From Pedobacter frigiditerrae (GTDB lineage Bacteria; Bacteroidota; Bacteroidia; Sphingobacteriales; Sphingobacteriaceae), in assembly GCF_032678705.1 (NCBI RefSeq), contig NZ_JAVTSS010000002.1:1488001-1552000 (forward strand): a DNA stretch of 64,000 nt, written 5' to 3'. A model generated the notes under the pieces. That model made no database searches. It was not told the origin of the DNA and saw only the letters and a program-made list of their open reading frames with translations. Shown in pieces: positions 1-9,460 of the stretch; within the stretch, counting starts at the first letter, position 1; every line of letters starts with the position of its first letter. The position numbers were made by a program, and so were the translations under genes.

Positions 1-797
1 ATATTCCTTGGGCTCGGTTTTGTGAGGAGGTAAAAACGGCTGGTTTTGATGGTGTAGAAGTTTATCCATTGCAATCTCCAAATGAAAAGGAAGAAATGCT
101 TCGCCAGTTAGCTTTACATAATTTAGAGTTTTCATTGCTTCATGCAGAAATGAAAGAAGGTAAGGATTTTGAAAAGTATAAGCTTGCTTTGGAAAGAAAT
201 TTATACGAGTTGGTAGACTACCAAGATGATCAAATTAAACCTCAGTTTATTACCACGCAAACGGGCAGGGAATATTATACGCAAGATCAAATGGCGGAGT
301 GTTTTGCCATTTGTGATCGAATTAGTAAGGAATCGGGTATTAAAATTATTCAAGAAACCCATCGAAATAAATGGTCGTATGCAGCTCATGTTGTTAAGGA
401 TTATTTAAAGAAGTTTCCATCGCTTGAACTGGCTTTAGACATTTCGCATTGGGTATGTGTTTCTGAAAGTTATTTAGAAGATCAGCAAGACGCCATAGAT
501 TTAGCCATACAGCATACCATGCATTTACATGCAAGAGTTGGACATACTGAAGGACCACAAGTGACAGACCCTAGAGCTGATGAAAATAAAGAAGCCCTGG
601 AACATCATTTAAAAATTTGGGATAAATGGATAGCGCATTTAAAGAAAAACAAAATATCAAAATGTACAATAACACCAGAGTTTGGGCCATATCCATATAT
701 GCCTTATAAAAATAATACTACAAAGCCGATTGCCAGTCAATGGGGAATAAATTGCTTTATGAAAAATTTACTTAAAAGCAGATACACTAATAATTAA
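1..797 (+). CDS. Sugar phosphate isomerase/epimerase, 5'-truncated by window edge
   Basis: The reading frame is open from base 3, before the first possible start at 69, so the N-terminus lies outside the window. The visible part begins IPWARFCEEVKTAGFDGVEV, a beta-alpha unit typical of the xylose isomerase-like TIM barrel. Later stretches rich in His, Asp and Glu (HTMHLHARVGHTEGPQV, TITPEFGP) are where this family places its metal ligands. Such proteins interconvert or cleave sugars and cyclitols in the cytoplasm; the substrate cannot be told. It ends 11 bp before a GH106-type glycosidase gene on the same strand, so a carbohydrate-use operon is likely. Family assignment is good; exact reaction unknown. 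Confidence 0.8.
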   Translation, partial: IPWARFCEEVKTAGFDGVEVYPLQSPNEKEEMLRQLALHNLEFSLLHAEMKEGKDFEKYKLALERNLYELVDYQDDQIKPQFITTQTGREYYTQDQMAECFAICDRISKESGIKIIQETHRNKWSYAAHVVKDYLKKFPSLELALDISHWVCVSESYLEDQQDAIDLAIQHTMHLHARVGHTEGPQVTDPRADENKEALEHHLKIWDKWIAHLKKNKISKCTITPEFGPYPYMPYKNNTTKPIASQWGINCFMKNLLKSRYTNN

Positions 798-808
798 GCC
801 AATCAAAT

Positions 809-3658
809 ATGAAACTGCACAGAAGAAGATTTTTACAGTTGGGTTCTATAACGCTTGCTGGTATTCCATTAAGTAAATTAACTGCTCAGGCAGCTTGGTA
901 TGATCATACAGCATTTTCTCCAAAAGAAGATTTATATGAATTATTTAAAAATCCAAAGGGTGCGGCGAAACCATTTGTAAGATGGTGGTGGAACGGCAAC
1001 AGGGTAGTAAAAGCTGAACTTTTGCGTGAGCTTGATATATTAAAAGCGGCTGGTGTTGGTGGTGTAGAAATTAATTCCATCAGGTTTCCTGACACCTCAA
1101 ATCCTTTAAATTATAAGGAAATGAACTGGTTAAGCGATGAGTGGCTTGATATGCTGAAAACCGCAGTAGAAGGTGCAAAGCAACGTGGATTGGTTTGCGA
1201 TATTATCATGGGTTCTGGCTGGCCATTTGGAGCAGAGTTTTTAACAAAAGATGAGCAAACCCAGATGATGGCCTTGGGTACAAAGGATTTTACTGGTCCA
1301 CAAACCATAGAAGTTAATCGTGCAGATTTATTAAAGCTAGTCGACCCAGCTTTAGCCTCAAAAAATAAAACACCTTATAAAGAATTGAGTTTTTTAAGAC
1401 TAGCTCCTGCCTCGCTTAAAAATCCAGCAGATGCGATAGATCTTGACAGTAAAATTAATCAAGAAATTATCACTTTAAATATCCCAGAAGGCAAACACGT
1501 TTTATATTTCCTAGTAAAAATTACAGGCTACATGAATGTAATTTATGGCGCTCCAGGTGCAAATGGACCTGTATTAAACCACTATAATAAAATAGCGGTC
1601 GAAATGTATCTTAATAAATTATCAGATGCAATAAAACCTAAACTAGGATCGATGGGTAATTTATTTAGATCTGTTTTTGTAGATAGCCTAGAGTTGCAAG
1701 GAGCCAATTGGTGTGATGATTTTGAAGCGGAATTTGATAAAAGAAGAGGTTATGCCTTGCGACCACATTTGCCATTCATTTTATTTAAAACAGGTACACA
1801 CGGTAGGCCAATAAATGAGGTTTATGGGGCACAATTTTCATCAGAATTACAAGATCAAGTAGAGCGAATTCGTTTCGATTTTGAGACTACAAAAATGGAA
1901 CTTTTTAAGGAAAGATTTTTAGATGTCTTTTTAACCTGGTGTAAACAAAATGGTGTTTTATCGAGGGTACAAGCCTATGGAAGAGAATATCATCCATCAG
2001 ATTCTAGCATGAGCATTGATATTCCAGAATGCGAAACATGGATGCGTAAATATGTGGGGGAGGACTTAAAGGATTATGATTATACACAAGGAAGAACTTA
2101 TTCTCCAGTAAATAAATTTGTAGCATCTGGTGCTAAATTGAGCGGGAAAAAATTGGTGTCATGCGAAGAGATTACCAACACCGAAGTAGTTTTTAATGCC
2201 ACAATGGAAATGATTAAATTAACTGGAGATCAGAGCAATCTTTCTGGTGTAAATCATAGCATTATTCACGGTTTCAATTACAGTCCGCCAGATGCGCCTT
2301 TCCCAGGCTGGGTTCGGTATGGCACTTTTGTAAATGAAAGAAATCCAATCAATGAATTTTTTAAGCTATGGATTGCCTATAAAGCTCGATTATCTACAAT
2401 TTTTCAAGAAGGTGAAATGCGCTCTGATATTGCTTTGATGCATCCATTGGTAGATTTATGGAGCAAATACAGCGTGCAGTGGGATCCTTTTCCAGAAAAA
2501 GCTTTTCCAGATTATGCTCATAATGTTTGGGAAGCTATTCATCAAAATGGAGGCGGTTGCGATTATGTAAGCGAATATGTTTTGCAAAATTCTAAATCTG
2601 CCAATGGCAAACTAACTTATGGACCAAGAATATATAAAACCTTAATAGTTGTTGAGTTAGAAACAATGCATCCGGATACGGCAAAGTCAATAAGTAACTA
2701 TATCGCATCTGGCGGAAAAGTTATATTCATTGGCAAACAGCCAAGCCATGCACCCGGTTTAAAAGGAAAGGCAATGGATAAGCAAGTTCTTGATACTATC
2801 AAACAGGCAAAACAAAAATATCCAACAAATGCCATCGAATACCCTTCGCCAACTGGCGAAATTTTAACTTGGTATAAAGATTTACAAACAAAAGCAGGAA
2901 TTAAACCATTTATTAAAATTGATAAACCAAGCTCTTCTGTTAGTCAGGTATATTATAAATATGGAGCTTTAGATTGTTTCTTCATCTCCAATTATAGTAA
3001 GGATAAACGACACGAGTTTAACGCAGAATTTGATGTAGCTCTCAGTAAAACTGCATGGATTTGGAATGCGGAAGATGGTTCTAGAATGCTATATCCAACA
3101 AATGGCGCTAGCAATAAATTACACATCCCATTGGGGCCAGCAGAATCAAAATTAATTGTATTTGATGAAAATAAAACTGGTAAAAAATATTCCATTATTA
3201 AACCAAATGAAAAGACTGCAATAACGATTTCAACGCCTTGGAAATTGAGTTTAAATCATTTAGATGGTAGTACGAAACAGATTACTTTAGCTAAGTTGGT
3301 TGATTTTAAAGATGATGTTGATTTGAGCATTTTTGGCGGTGTTGCCATTTATGAAAATACAGTCAATGTAACCGATATTCTTAAAGCAAATTATCTAGAT
3401 TTGGGAAAAGTACACGGTGTTTGTGAACTGATAATTAACGGAAAAAGTGCAGGTGTAAAATGGTATGGTGATAGGATATATTCGCTTGGTGGGCTTTTAA
3501 AATTAGGCAGTAATTCCATTGTAATTAAAATTACCACAACAATGGGTAATTACGTTGGGTCGCTAAAAACCAATAAGGATTCTATAAAATGGATTAAAGG
3601 GAAAAATCAGCCAGTATATTCTAATGGAATGTTGGGGCCAGTAAGGTTAATGGGCTAA
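809..3658 (+). CDS. Glycosyl hydrolase of the GH106 (alpha-L-rhamnosidase) type, exported
   Basis: A 949-residue protein with an N-terminal twin-arginine-like signal (HRRRFLQLGSITLAG, cleavage near TAQA, residue 28). The early block KPFVRWWWNGNRV followed by an ELDILKAAGVGGVEI segment is the hallmark start of the GH106 catalytic barrel. A later block around LVSCEEITNT and GVNHSIIHGFNYSP matches the acidic and His-rich core of that family. The C-terminal 250 residues look like beta-sandwich domains, as usual for GH106. Known members release rhamnose from pectic or microbial glycans in the periplasm or outside the cell. The preceding isomerase gene (11 bp gap) suggests joint expression. Rhamnose specificity is inferred, not shown. 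Confidence 0.85.
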   Translation: MKLHRRRFLQLGSITLAGIPLSKLTAQAAWYDHTAFSPKEDLYELFKNPKGAAKPFVRWWWNGNRVVKAELLRELDILKAAGVGGVEINSIRFPDTSNPLNYKEMNWLSDEWLDMLKTAVEGAKQRGLVCDIIMGSGWPFGAEFLTKDEQTQMMALGTKDFTGPQTIEVNRADLLKLVDPALASKNKTPYKELSFLRLAPASLKNPADAIDLDSKINQEIITLNIPEGKHVLYFLVKITGYMNVIYGAPGANGPVLNHYNKIAVEMYLNKLSDAIKPKLGSMGNLFRSVFVDSLELQGANWCDDFEAEFDKRRGYALRPHLPFILFKTGTHGRPINEVYGAQFSSELQDQVERIRFDFETTKMELFKERFLDVFLTWCKQNGVLSRVQAYGREYHPSDSSMSIDIPECETWMRKYVGEDLKDYDYTQGRTYSPVNKFVASGAKLSGKKLVSCEEITNTEVVFNATMEMIKLTGDQSNLSGVNHSIIHGFNYSPPDAPFPGWVRYGTFVNERNPINEFFKLWIAYKARLSTIFQEGEMRSDIALMHPLVDLWSKYSVQWDPFPEKAFPDYAHNVWEAIHQNGGGCDYVSEYVLQNSKSANGKLTYGPRIYKTLIVVELETMHPDTAKSISNYIASGGKVIFIGKQPSHAPGLKGKAMDKQVLDTIKQAKQKYPTNAIEYPSPTGEILTWYKDLQTKAGIKPFIKIDKPSSSVSQVYYKYGALDCFFISNYSKDKRHEFNAEFDVALSKTAWIWNAEDGSRMLYPTNGASNKLHIPLGPAESKLIVFDENKTGKKYSIIKPNEKTAITISTPWKLSLNHLDGSTKQITLAKLVDFKDDVDLSIFGGVAIYENTVNVTDILKANYLDLGKVHGVCELIINGKSAGVKWYGDRIYSLGGLLKLGSNSIVIKITTTMGNYVGSLKTNKDSIKWIKGKNQPVYSNGMLGPVRLMG

Positions 3659-3755
3659 ACAAGCAAAAGCAATTATGGAATAAATTTAGAATAGACCTTA
3701 AAAATTCTAAATATTATTTATCTTAAACCATCCGTAAATTGCGCTATTGTTTAAT

Positions 3756-6700
3756 ATGAAATTTTCCTCTTTGAATAGGTTTTTGTTAAAAATCTATGTG
3801 TTCTCTTTTTTGTTTTTTGCTTTCCTTTCTAAAAGTTACGCTCAGCAACCTACCAAATACAGTTTACTCTGGGAAATAAGTGGTAATGGACTTAAAAAGC
3901 CATCCTACTTATTTGGATCCATGCACCTAAAGGATAAACGGATTTTTAATTTCAGCGATTCAGTGATTAAAGCAATGGATTCAAGTTCTGCTTTTGTAAT
4001 GGAAGTACATCCTGATAGTGTTAACAAATCTTATTTCGATGAAAGCAAGGAGAAAGTTGTAAAAAGAGATGTGCTAAAACTATTATCTTCTGCGCAAATT
4101 GATACCTTAATGAAAAGATTTAAGGCTAAAAATGGCTTTGAAGCAGATAGTGCCACCTTAAATAATCCGATATTGATTTCGGCATTAATGAAACCAGATT
4201 ACGCTAAACCTGATGATATGCCATCATTTGTAGATGCTTATTTATACGGTATTGCCAGAACATTGAAGAAAAAAATATTTGGCTTAGAGAAAATTGAGGA
4301 CCAAATGGAATTGTTGTATGAGGACGACGAAGATATTTTGGCTTTATTTGACGACAATGAACAGCAAAAAGAATATGTAGAAGAGATGATTGCTGTGTAT
4401 GCTAGAGGAAATATTAATGAGATATATGATTTTCTGAAAGATGAGGAAGGTGTAGAAGATGCTGACAATTCGATTGCTCGTAACCTTGTAATGGCTAACG
4501 GAATGAAAGAACTGTTTAAAAATGAAACTGTCTTTACCGTTGTTGGCGCTGCTCACTTACCCGGCGATAAAGGACTTATTGCCTTGCTTAAAAAAGATGG
4601 ATATAAAGTTAGGCCTGTAACCTCAACCTTTACTGGTGTTGCCAAAAACTATCAAATTGATTATGCTAAAATGGATTGGTATCATCATATAGATCCAACG
4701 TATAATTATAACATAGATTTCCCATCATTGCCTGCCCGCAAGTTTCAAAAAGGCACGTCTGCGGTAACTGTTTACTCAGATATTTCTACTGAAACAATAT
4801 TTACAGCAACTGCTAGTTTTACAGGTCCAATTACAGCAGCCAATGCCGAAAGTTATTTAGATACAGTAGCTAAAACATACGCTGAAAGTGAAGCAGTAGA
4901 AATAATCAGCCAAAAGAAAATAGTTAAAGATGGCATTGCGGCCTTAGAACTTGAAGCCAAAACAAAAAGCAAATTTGTTAGAACGATAATTCAATATAAC
5001 AACAGTCAGTTTTTCACAGTTTCTGTAGAAGGGCCAAAAAACAACTTGCATGATTATTTTGGTAATCATTTTTTAGAATCTTTTCACAGCACTAAACCTG
5101 TTGCTGTTAGTGCTGATAATTGGATTACTCATAAAAATGAAGCCGGTGCCTTTTCGGTTAAAATGCCTTTAAAACCCGAAGAACTTAAAAAAGAAGTTGC
5201 CAACCCAAATTTTCCAGATTACCCCTATCAAATTAACATGTATTTGGCAACAGACCAAGTTAGGCTGATCAATTATATTTTGAGATATAATGATTTCCCG
5301 ACAGGATTATATTTAGCTAATCTACCTGTGGTTTTTGAATCCTTAACAAAACCATTTGAAGGAAAAGCAGAGATTATTAGCGGTCCCACAAAGATTTTTA
5401 AAGATGGCTACGAAGGACGATCAGTTGAGATGGTCATGCAAGGTTACCACATGGAAGCACAAATGTTTGTAAGGGGCAATAGAACTTATATGCTCTTAAA
5501 GCAAAATTTAAATGGGGAACAAAAACCAGAGGAAGACCCTTTCTTCAAATCTTTTAAATTTGAAAACTATATTGCATCACCAACTATTCCTTTCAGTGTA
5601 GGAAATTTAAAAGTGCAAATGCCAAGCAAACCTTTAACCATGCCGAGTGAAGACGAAGATGAAGGAGAGATACAAAACACGAAGTTGTATTATGCCGTTA
5701 ACAATAATACTGGAGGGGTTTATGGTCTGCAATCTGCCAAAATTAGTAAGTATGCTCGCTACAAAAGTTTAGATACTTTATATAAAACACTGTTAGACGG
5801 ATTAAAGGGTGAAACAGATAGCTTGATCAAAATAGAAGATATCCTTATCGGCAGTATTAAAGCAAAGCAATACACCGCAAAAGATACTTTAGCTGGAACA
5901 GAGAAAAAGCTTCGCATTTGGATTGATAAAGATCAATTTTATTTTCAAACTACCCTAACCAGCAAGGAAGAGATATTAGGGAAGCAATCGATAGACTTTT
6001 TTAATAATATCAATTACACACCACATCCTTCAACTATAAATTTGTTTTCTTCTAAGGCCGATTTAATCATGGCCGACTTGAAAAGCAAAGACACCACTAC
6101 ATTTAAAGCGGCATTTAAGGCATTAAATTACTATGGTTTTGAGAAGGATGAATTGCCCATTATTTATAAAGCATTAAGATTAACTTATGATGATGATACA
6201 ATAGGTTATGGTGTAAGAGGAAGATTGATTGGTAAGTTGAAAGAATTAAAAAATGAAACCACCATTCCTTTTCTTAAAGAATTATATCAAGCAAAAAATC
6301 CAGATGTTATCCGTGCTAAAATTTTAGGCTCAATACCAGCTATTGATTCTACCAATTACGATTGGTACCTTAAAAAATTGATCGAAACACCACCTTTAAA
6401 AATAAAAGACTATTGGGGTTTATTTCGCCCCTTAAATGACTCACTTTCATTCGCAGGTAAACATTTAAATGAGCTCATCCCATTAATGAACGATGAAGGT
6501 TACAGAACTCAAATTTTAACCATTGTTTCTCAAATGCTAGGAGATGATAACAAAGCGTTATATCAAGATTTAATTAATACCAATAAGGAAAAAATTGTTG
6601 CAAAGGCAATCTCAGATATTGATGAATACATTTCTAAGCCAAGCGACTATCCCTCAAATGTTTATTCATATTTAAATATTTTAACAAAGCTAGCTTTAAA

Positions 6701-7214
6701 ACCTTTGGCAGATGAGTTTACCAAAAAGGTGTTTAAATTAGACTCTTCTATTTATATGCACACCACGGCGTTAGCAACCCGAATTAAACTGAATTTGCCT
6801 TTAGACATAAAAATGTTAAGTGAGCAATTAGATAGTTTAAGTACAAGGTATGAAATTATGCAAGCTTACAAGACAGCTGGAAGGTTAAAAGAAGTGCCAT
6901 TAAAATATCGGAAACACGATGAATTTGGCAAACTAATGGTTTATAACTACGCAAATGAAGAGGATTATTATCCACAAGAGATTAAACTTTTAGGTAAAAT
7001 AAAAGAAGGCGATAAGACCTATTACGCTTATGAGGTAAGCTTCGATGAAGATGGAGAAGTGAAAAAATATTTAGCTATTGCAGGTGCTTTTAATGATAAA
7101 AGTGAAGACTTGGATTTCGAAAATCTTTTTGGTTTCTTGGGGGATGATGAATTAGAAGAGGATTGGGAAACACAAGCCAAAGCGTTAATAGAAACCTATA
7201 ATTCAGAACAATAA
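3756..7214 (+). CDS. TraB/GumN family protein with large C-terminal extension
   Basis: The ATG at 3756 is preferred over an in-frame TTG at 3747 because it leads straight into a signal peptide (MKFSSLNRFLLK..., cleavage near KSYAQ). Residues about 30-290 form a TraB/GumN domain: LLWEISGNGLKKPSYLFGSMH at the start and FTVVGAAHLPGDKGLIALL near its end, the two conserved GxxH-containing motifs of this metalloprotease-like fold. The remaining roughly 860 residues are unusual; they contain repeated FxVKMP/VQMPSKP beta-rich blocks and a helical, HEAT-like section (VIRAKILGSIPAID). The family is usually about 300 aa, so this is a much enlarged version. It is probably periplasmic; function unknown. 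A short GNAT gene follows after 11 bp. Confidence 0.78.
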   Translation: MKFSSLNRFLLKIYVFSFLFFAFLSKSYAQQPTKYSLLWEISGNGLKKPSYLFGSMHLKDKRIFNFSDSVIKAMDSSSAFVMEVHPDSVNKSYFDESKEKVVKRDVLKLLSSAQIDTLMKRFKAKNGFEADSATLNNPILISALMKPDYAKPDDMPSFVDAYLYGIARTLKKKIFGLEKIEDQMELLYEDDEDILALFDDNEQQKEYVEEMIAVYARGNINEIYDFLKDEEGVEDADNSIARNLVMANGMKELFKNETVFTVVGAAHLPGDKGLIALLKKDGYKVRPVTSTFTGVAKNYQIDYAKMDWYHHIDPTYNYNIDFPSLPARKFQKGTSAVTVYSDISTETIFTATASFTGPITAANAESYLDTVAKTYAESEAVEIISQKKIVKDGIAALELEAKTKSKFVRTIIQYNNSQFFTVSVEGPKNNLHDYFGNHFLESFHSTKPVAVSADNWITHKNEAGAFSVKMPLKPEELKKEVANPNFPDYPYQINMYLATDQVRLINYILRYNDFPTGLYLANLPVVFESLTKPFEGKAEIISGPTKIFKDGYEGRSVEMVMQGYHMEAQMFVRGNRTYMLLKQNLNGEQKPEEDPFFKSFKFENYIASPTIPFSVGNLKVQMPSKPLTMPSEDEDEGEIQNTKLYYAVNNNTGGVYGLQSAKISKYARYKSLDTLYKTLLDGLKGETDSLIKIEDILIGSIKAKQYTAKDTLAGTEKKLRIWIDKDQFYFQTTLTSKEEILGKQSIDFFNNINYTPHPSTINLFSSKADLIMADLKSKDTTTFKAAFKALNYYGFEKDELPIIYKALRLTYDDDTIGYGVRGRLIGKLKELKNETTIPFLKELYQAKNPDVIRAKILGSIPAIDSTNYDWYLKKLIETPPLKIKDYWGLFRPLNDSLSFAGKHLNELIPLMNDEGYRTQILTIVSQMLGDDNKALYQDLINTNKEKIVAKAISDIDEYISKPSDYPSNVYSYLNILTKLALKPLADEFTKKVFKLDSSIYMHTTALATRIKLNLPLDIKMLSEQLDSLSTRYEIMQAYKTAGRLKEVPLKYRKHDEFGKLMVYNYANEEDYYPQEIKLLGKIKEGDKTYYAYEVSFDEDGEVKKYLAIAGAFNDKSEDLDFENLFGFLGDDELEEDWETQAKALIETYNSEQ

Positions 7215-7225
7215 ACACTAAAGAT

Positions 7226-7531
7226 ATGGAAGAAGTAAAATTAAACCTAAACGAAAAAAACCAAGGTGCTTTTGTAGTTTTAGATGGTGATGAACAACTT
7301 GGCGAAATGGTATTGGCCCTAGTTGATAAAGATTTGATTGTTTACCATACAGAAGTTTCTCCAAAGGCAGAAGGGAAAGGTTTGGCAAAATTAATGCTTA
7401 ATGCCATGGTGGTTTATGCTAGAGAAAATAGCTTAAAAGTTGTTCCGCTTTGCCCTTATGTGCATGCTCAATTCAAAAGGCATCCAGCAGATTACGAAGA
7501 TATTTGGAATAAGATTCACGAAAACGAATAA
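7226..7531 (+). CDS. Short GNAT family N-acetyltransferase (YjdJ/GtnA-like)
   Basis: A 101-residue single-domain protein. The acetyl-CoA binding motif is seen as VSPKAEGKGLAKLMLNAMV (about residues 47-65, the Q/RxxGxG/A element), followed by a conserved VVPLCPYVHAQFKRHPADYEDIW stretch typical of the small YjdJ-type subgroup. These enzymes acetylate an unidentified amine substrate in the cytoplasm. The gene follows the TraB-like gene by 11 bp on the same strand and could be cotranscribed. Length agrees with the subgroup; substrate unknown. Confidence 0.85.
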   Translation: MEEVKLNLNEKNQGAFVVLDGDEQLGEMVLALVDKDLIVYHTEVSPKAEGKGLAKLMLNAMVVYARENSLKVVPLCPYVHAQFKRHPADYEDIWNKIHENE

Positions 7532-7532
7532 G

Positions 7533-7828
7533 TTATTTTTTAATCTCTATAACTGTTCCATCGCCAACATATTTCAATAAGGTGTCCATATCCTTGTTTT
7601 GTATGGTGATGCAACAATTTGTCCAATCTTTTTGCATTTGGCTTTTTACCATGTATAGAAATGCCAAAGCCTTGTTTTACTCCTTTTTGTTTTGCGATTG
7701 ATTTATCGTTGGCATCTGGATAAGATGTGGAATAGCTTTTGTGGAAATCACCCTCACGATCGTACTTGCTAACTAAATGATATATGCTTTCGGGTATTCT
7801 CTCGTCACATCAAAATTCTTCATTGACA
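7533..7828 (-). pseudogene. L,D-transpeptidase (YkuD domain) remnant, frameshifted
   Basis: No intact frame exists, but two minus-strand frames together spell an L,D-transpeptidase C-terminal half. One frame, leftward from about 7803, gives ERIPESIYHLVSKYDREGDF, then a SYSTSYPDANDKSIAKQKG segment and QGFGISIHG. The other, ending at the stop at 7533, gives QMQKDWTNCCITIQNKDMD and ends LLKYVGDGTVIEIKK. These match the family's HG and catalytic-Cys (DWTxGCI) blocks. A frame change sits just after the IHG motif near 7650, and another is needed near 7800. The N-terminal part and signal peptide are missing. A normal gene would be over 150 codons. The gene is therefore dead. Confidence 0.8.
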
Positions 7829-7908
7829 TAATGCTAATAATCAATTCTAAAAAATAAGCTACTTCTAAACCATTTAATTAATTGACTTGTTGTTCTTTAA
7901 AGTGAAAA

Positions 7909-8106
7909 ATGGCACGAGCAAAAAAGAAGGCAAAGACAAAATCTAAAAAGAGAACTAAGAAGAATAAACTTGGTGTTAAAAACTCTTTGGTTAATAACAT
8001 CAACGCCAGAAAAAAGAAAGGAATTTCTCGGACTAAAAGGAAAAAAACCGTAAGCAAGAAATCATATAAAAAAATGAAAAATGGTTGGGGTAAAAAAGAG
8101 TCATAA
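7909..8106 (+). CDS. Lys/Arg-rich 65-residue hypothetical protein
   Basis: A very basic small protein: nearly half of its residues are Lys or Arg, starting MARAKKKAKTKSKKRTKKNK and ending NGWGKKES, with a central less charged segment (LGVKNSLVNNINA). There are no acidic clusters, signal peptide or hydrophobic helix. Such composition fits binding to nucleic acid or the ribosome, but I recognise no named family. The stop codon is one base before the ATG of the M23 lipoprotein gene at 8108, suggesting translational coupling. A stand-alone ATG start and the clean stop argue for a real gene. Function unknown. Confidence 0.65.
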   Translation: MARAKKKAKTKSKKRTKKNKLGVKNSLVNNINARKKKGISRTKRKKTVSKKSYKKMKNGWGKKES

Positions 8107-8107
8107 A

Positions 8108-9412
8108 ATGAAGAATTTTAGCAATAAAGCTATTCAATTAGCAAAAATATGTCTTTGCATTTTATTTTTGTCATCGTGTAAAAGTGGACCTTTTAATTTA
8201 CTAAAACCAGCTTCGCCACATCAAGAATATGAAAGGAAATTGATTAATGCAGGGCTTAATCAAACAACAATGGGTACCATGTGGATTAATAATGCACAAC
8301 AAAGCCTGCAAAAAGCATTACCAATTAAATTGCCGTATCAAGAGAAAGGATATTTTTCTGCAGAAAAGGTTGATGTGGCTGCCTTTCGATTTAACCTATT
8401 GAGAGGTCAAAAGTTGGAAGTTAAAATCACGAAAAAACCTGATCTTGGTTTTATGATTTATGCTGATGTCTGGGAAACAACAGCAACCACTGAATTTAAG
8501 TTGCTAAGTTCTAGCGACACCTTAGGAAATCCCATCCAGCTTGATGCTGATAAATCTGGCACCTATATTTTAAGGCTGCAACCAGAATTATTAGGCAGTG
8601 GAGAGTATACTTTAGAAATTACAACAGGACCATCCTTAAACTATCCCTTAAAAGCTGCAAGTAAAAATCAAATTCAAAGTTTATGGGGAGTTGGCAGGGA
8701 TAATAATACTCGACGACATGAGGGTGTAGATATTTTTGCGCCTTTTAGAACTCCGGTTATTGCAGTTGCTTCGGGTAGGGTAACAGGTGTAAATACAAAT
8801 AATTTGGGAGGGAAAGTAGTGTGGTTTAGGCCAGCCGGAAAAGATTATACTTTATATTATGCCCATTTGGATGAACAAAACGTAACAGAAGGCCAAGTTG
8901 TTAATTATGGTAATACCTTAGGTAGGATGGGCAATACTGGCAATGCGCAAGGCGGTCCACCGCATTTACATTTCGGCATTTATACAAGTGGTGGAGCAAT
9001 AGACCCATATCCTTTTATCAATCCAGCAATTGAAACTCTGCCAAAAATAGCAACATCATTAACTAATTTAAACACTACTATGCGAACACTCTCAAACACC
9101 AGCCTTGATGATATCAGTCTTAAAGCTGGAACGGTATTAAGAGTTATGGCTGCAACTGGAAATAATTATAGATTAGAATTGCCAGATGGGAAAACAGGTT
9201 ACTTATTAGGCAAAACGTTAACAACTGTTTCAAAACCACTTAATAAAATAAAAATTAAAATAGCACAATCGCTATTCGATAAACCAGAATATGATGCAGC
9301 TGTAAAGTTAGATTTAAAAGAAGGACAAACCCTTAATGTACTTGGTACTTATGGCGATTTTCAGTTGGTTTTGGATGCAAATAATCAAACTGGCTGGTTA
9401 AATATAAAATAA
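8108..9412 (+). CDS. M23 family metallopeptidase, lipoprotein with C-terminal SH3-like repeats
   Basis: Start chosen at ATG 8108, which gives a lipoprotein signal (lipobox LSSC near residue 18); an in-frame GTG/ATG at 8081 overlaps the previous gene. Residues about 195-310 form a LytM/M23 peptidase: H204-x3-D208 (RRHEGVDIFAPF) and H286-x-H288 (GGPPHLHFGI) are the zinc and catalytic residues, all present. C-terminal to it are two SH3-like segments (LKAGTVLRVMAATGNNYRLE and LKEGQTLNVLGTYGDFQLV). The enzyme is expected to cut peptidoglycan crosslinks from the outer or inner membrane face, or to localise to cell wall through the SH3 parts. The residues before the peptidase are beta-rich. Confidence 0.9.
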   Translation: MKNFSNKAIQLAKICLCILFLSSCKSGPFNLLKPASPHQEYERKLINAGLNQTTMGTMWINNAQQSLQKALPIKLPYQEKGYFSAEKVDVAAFRFNLLRGQKLEVKITKKPDLGFMIYADVWETTATTEFKLLSSSDTLGNPIQLDADKSGTYILRLQPELLGSGEYTLEITTGPSLNYPLKAASKNQIQSLWGVGRDNNTRRHEGVDIFAPFRTPVIAVASGRVTGVNTNNLGGKVVWFRPAGKDYTLYYAHLDEQNVTEGQVVNYGNTLGRMGNTGNAQGGPPHLHFGIYTSGGAIDPYPFINPAIETLPKIATSLTNLNTTMRTLSNTSLDDISLKAGTVLRVMAATGNNYRLELPDGKTGYLLGKTLTTVSKPLNKIKIKIAQSLFDKPEYDAAVKLDLKEGQTLNVLGTYGDFQLVLDANNQTGWLNIK

Positions 9413-9432
9413 AACCTCAAACATTTTATAAA

Positions 9433-9450
9433 TGAATGAATATTCACTTA
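9433..9450. promoter_or_regulatory. Palindrome upstream of tetR gene, candidate TetR operator
   Basis: TGAATGAATATTCACTTA is an imperfect 18-bp palindrome with a perfect 10-bp core (TGAATATTCA, 9437-9446). It lies 10 bp before the TetR-family start codon. Many TetR-family repressors bind palindromes of this TGAATG-N-CATTCA type and control their own operon. Autoregulation is inferred from position only. Confidence 0.55.
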
Positions 9451-9460
9451 TATTTGCTGA

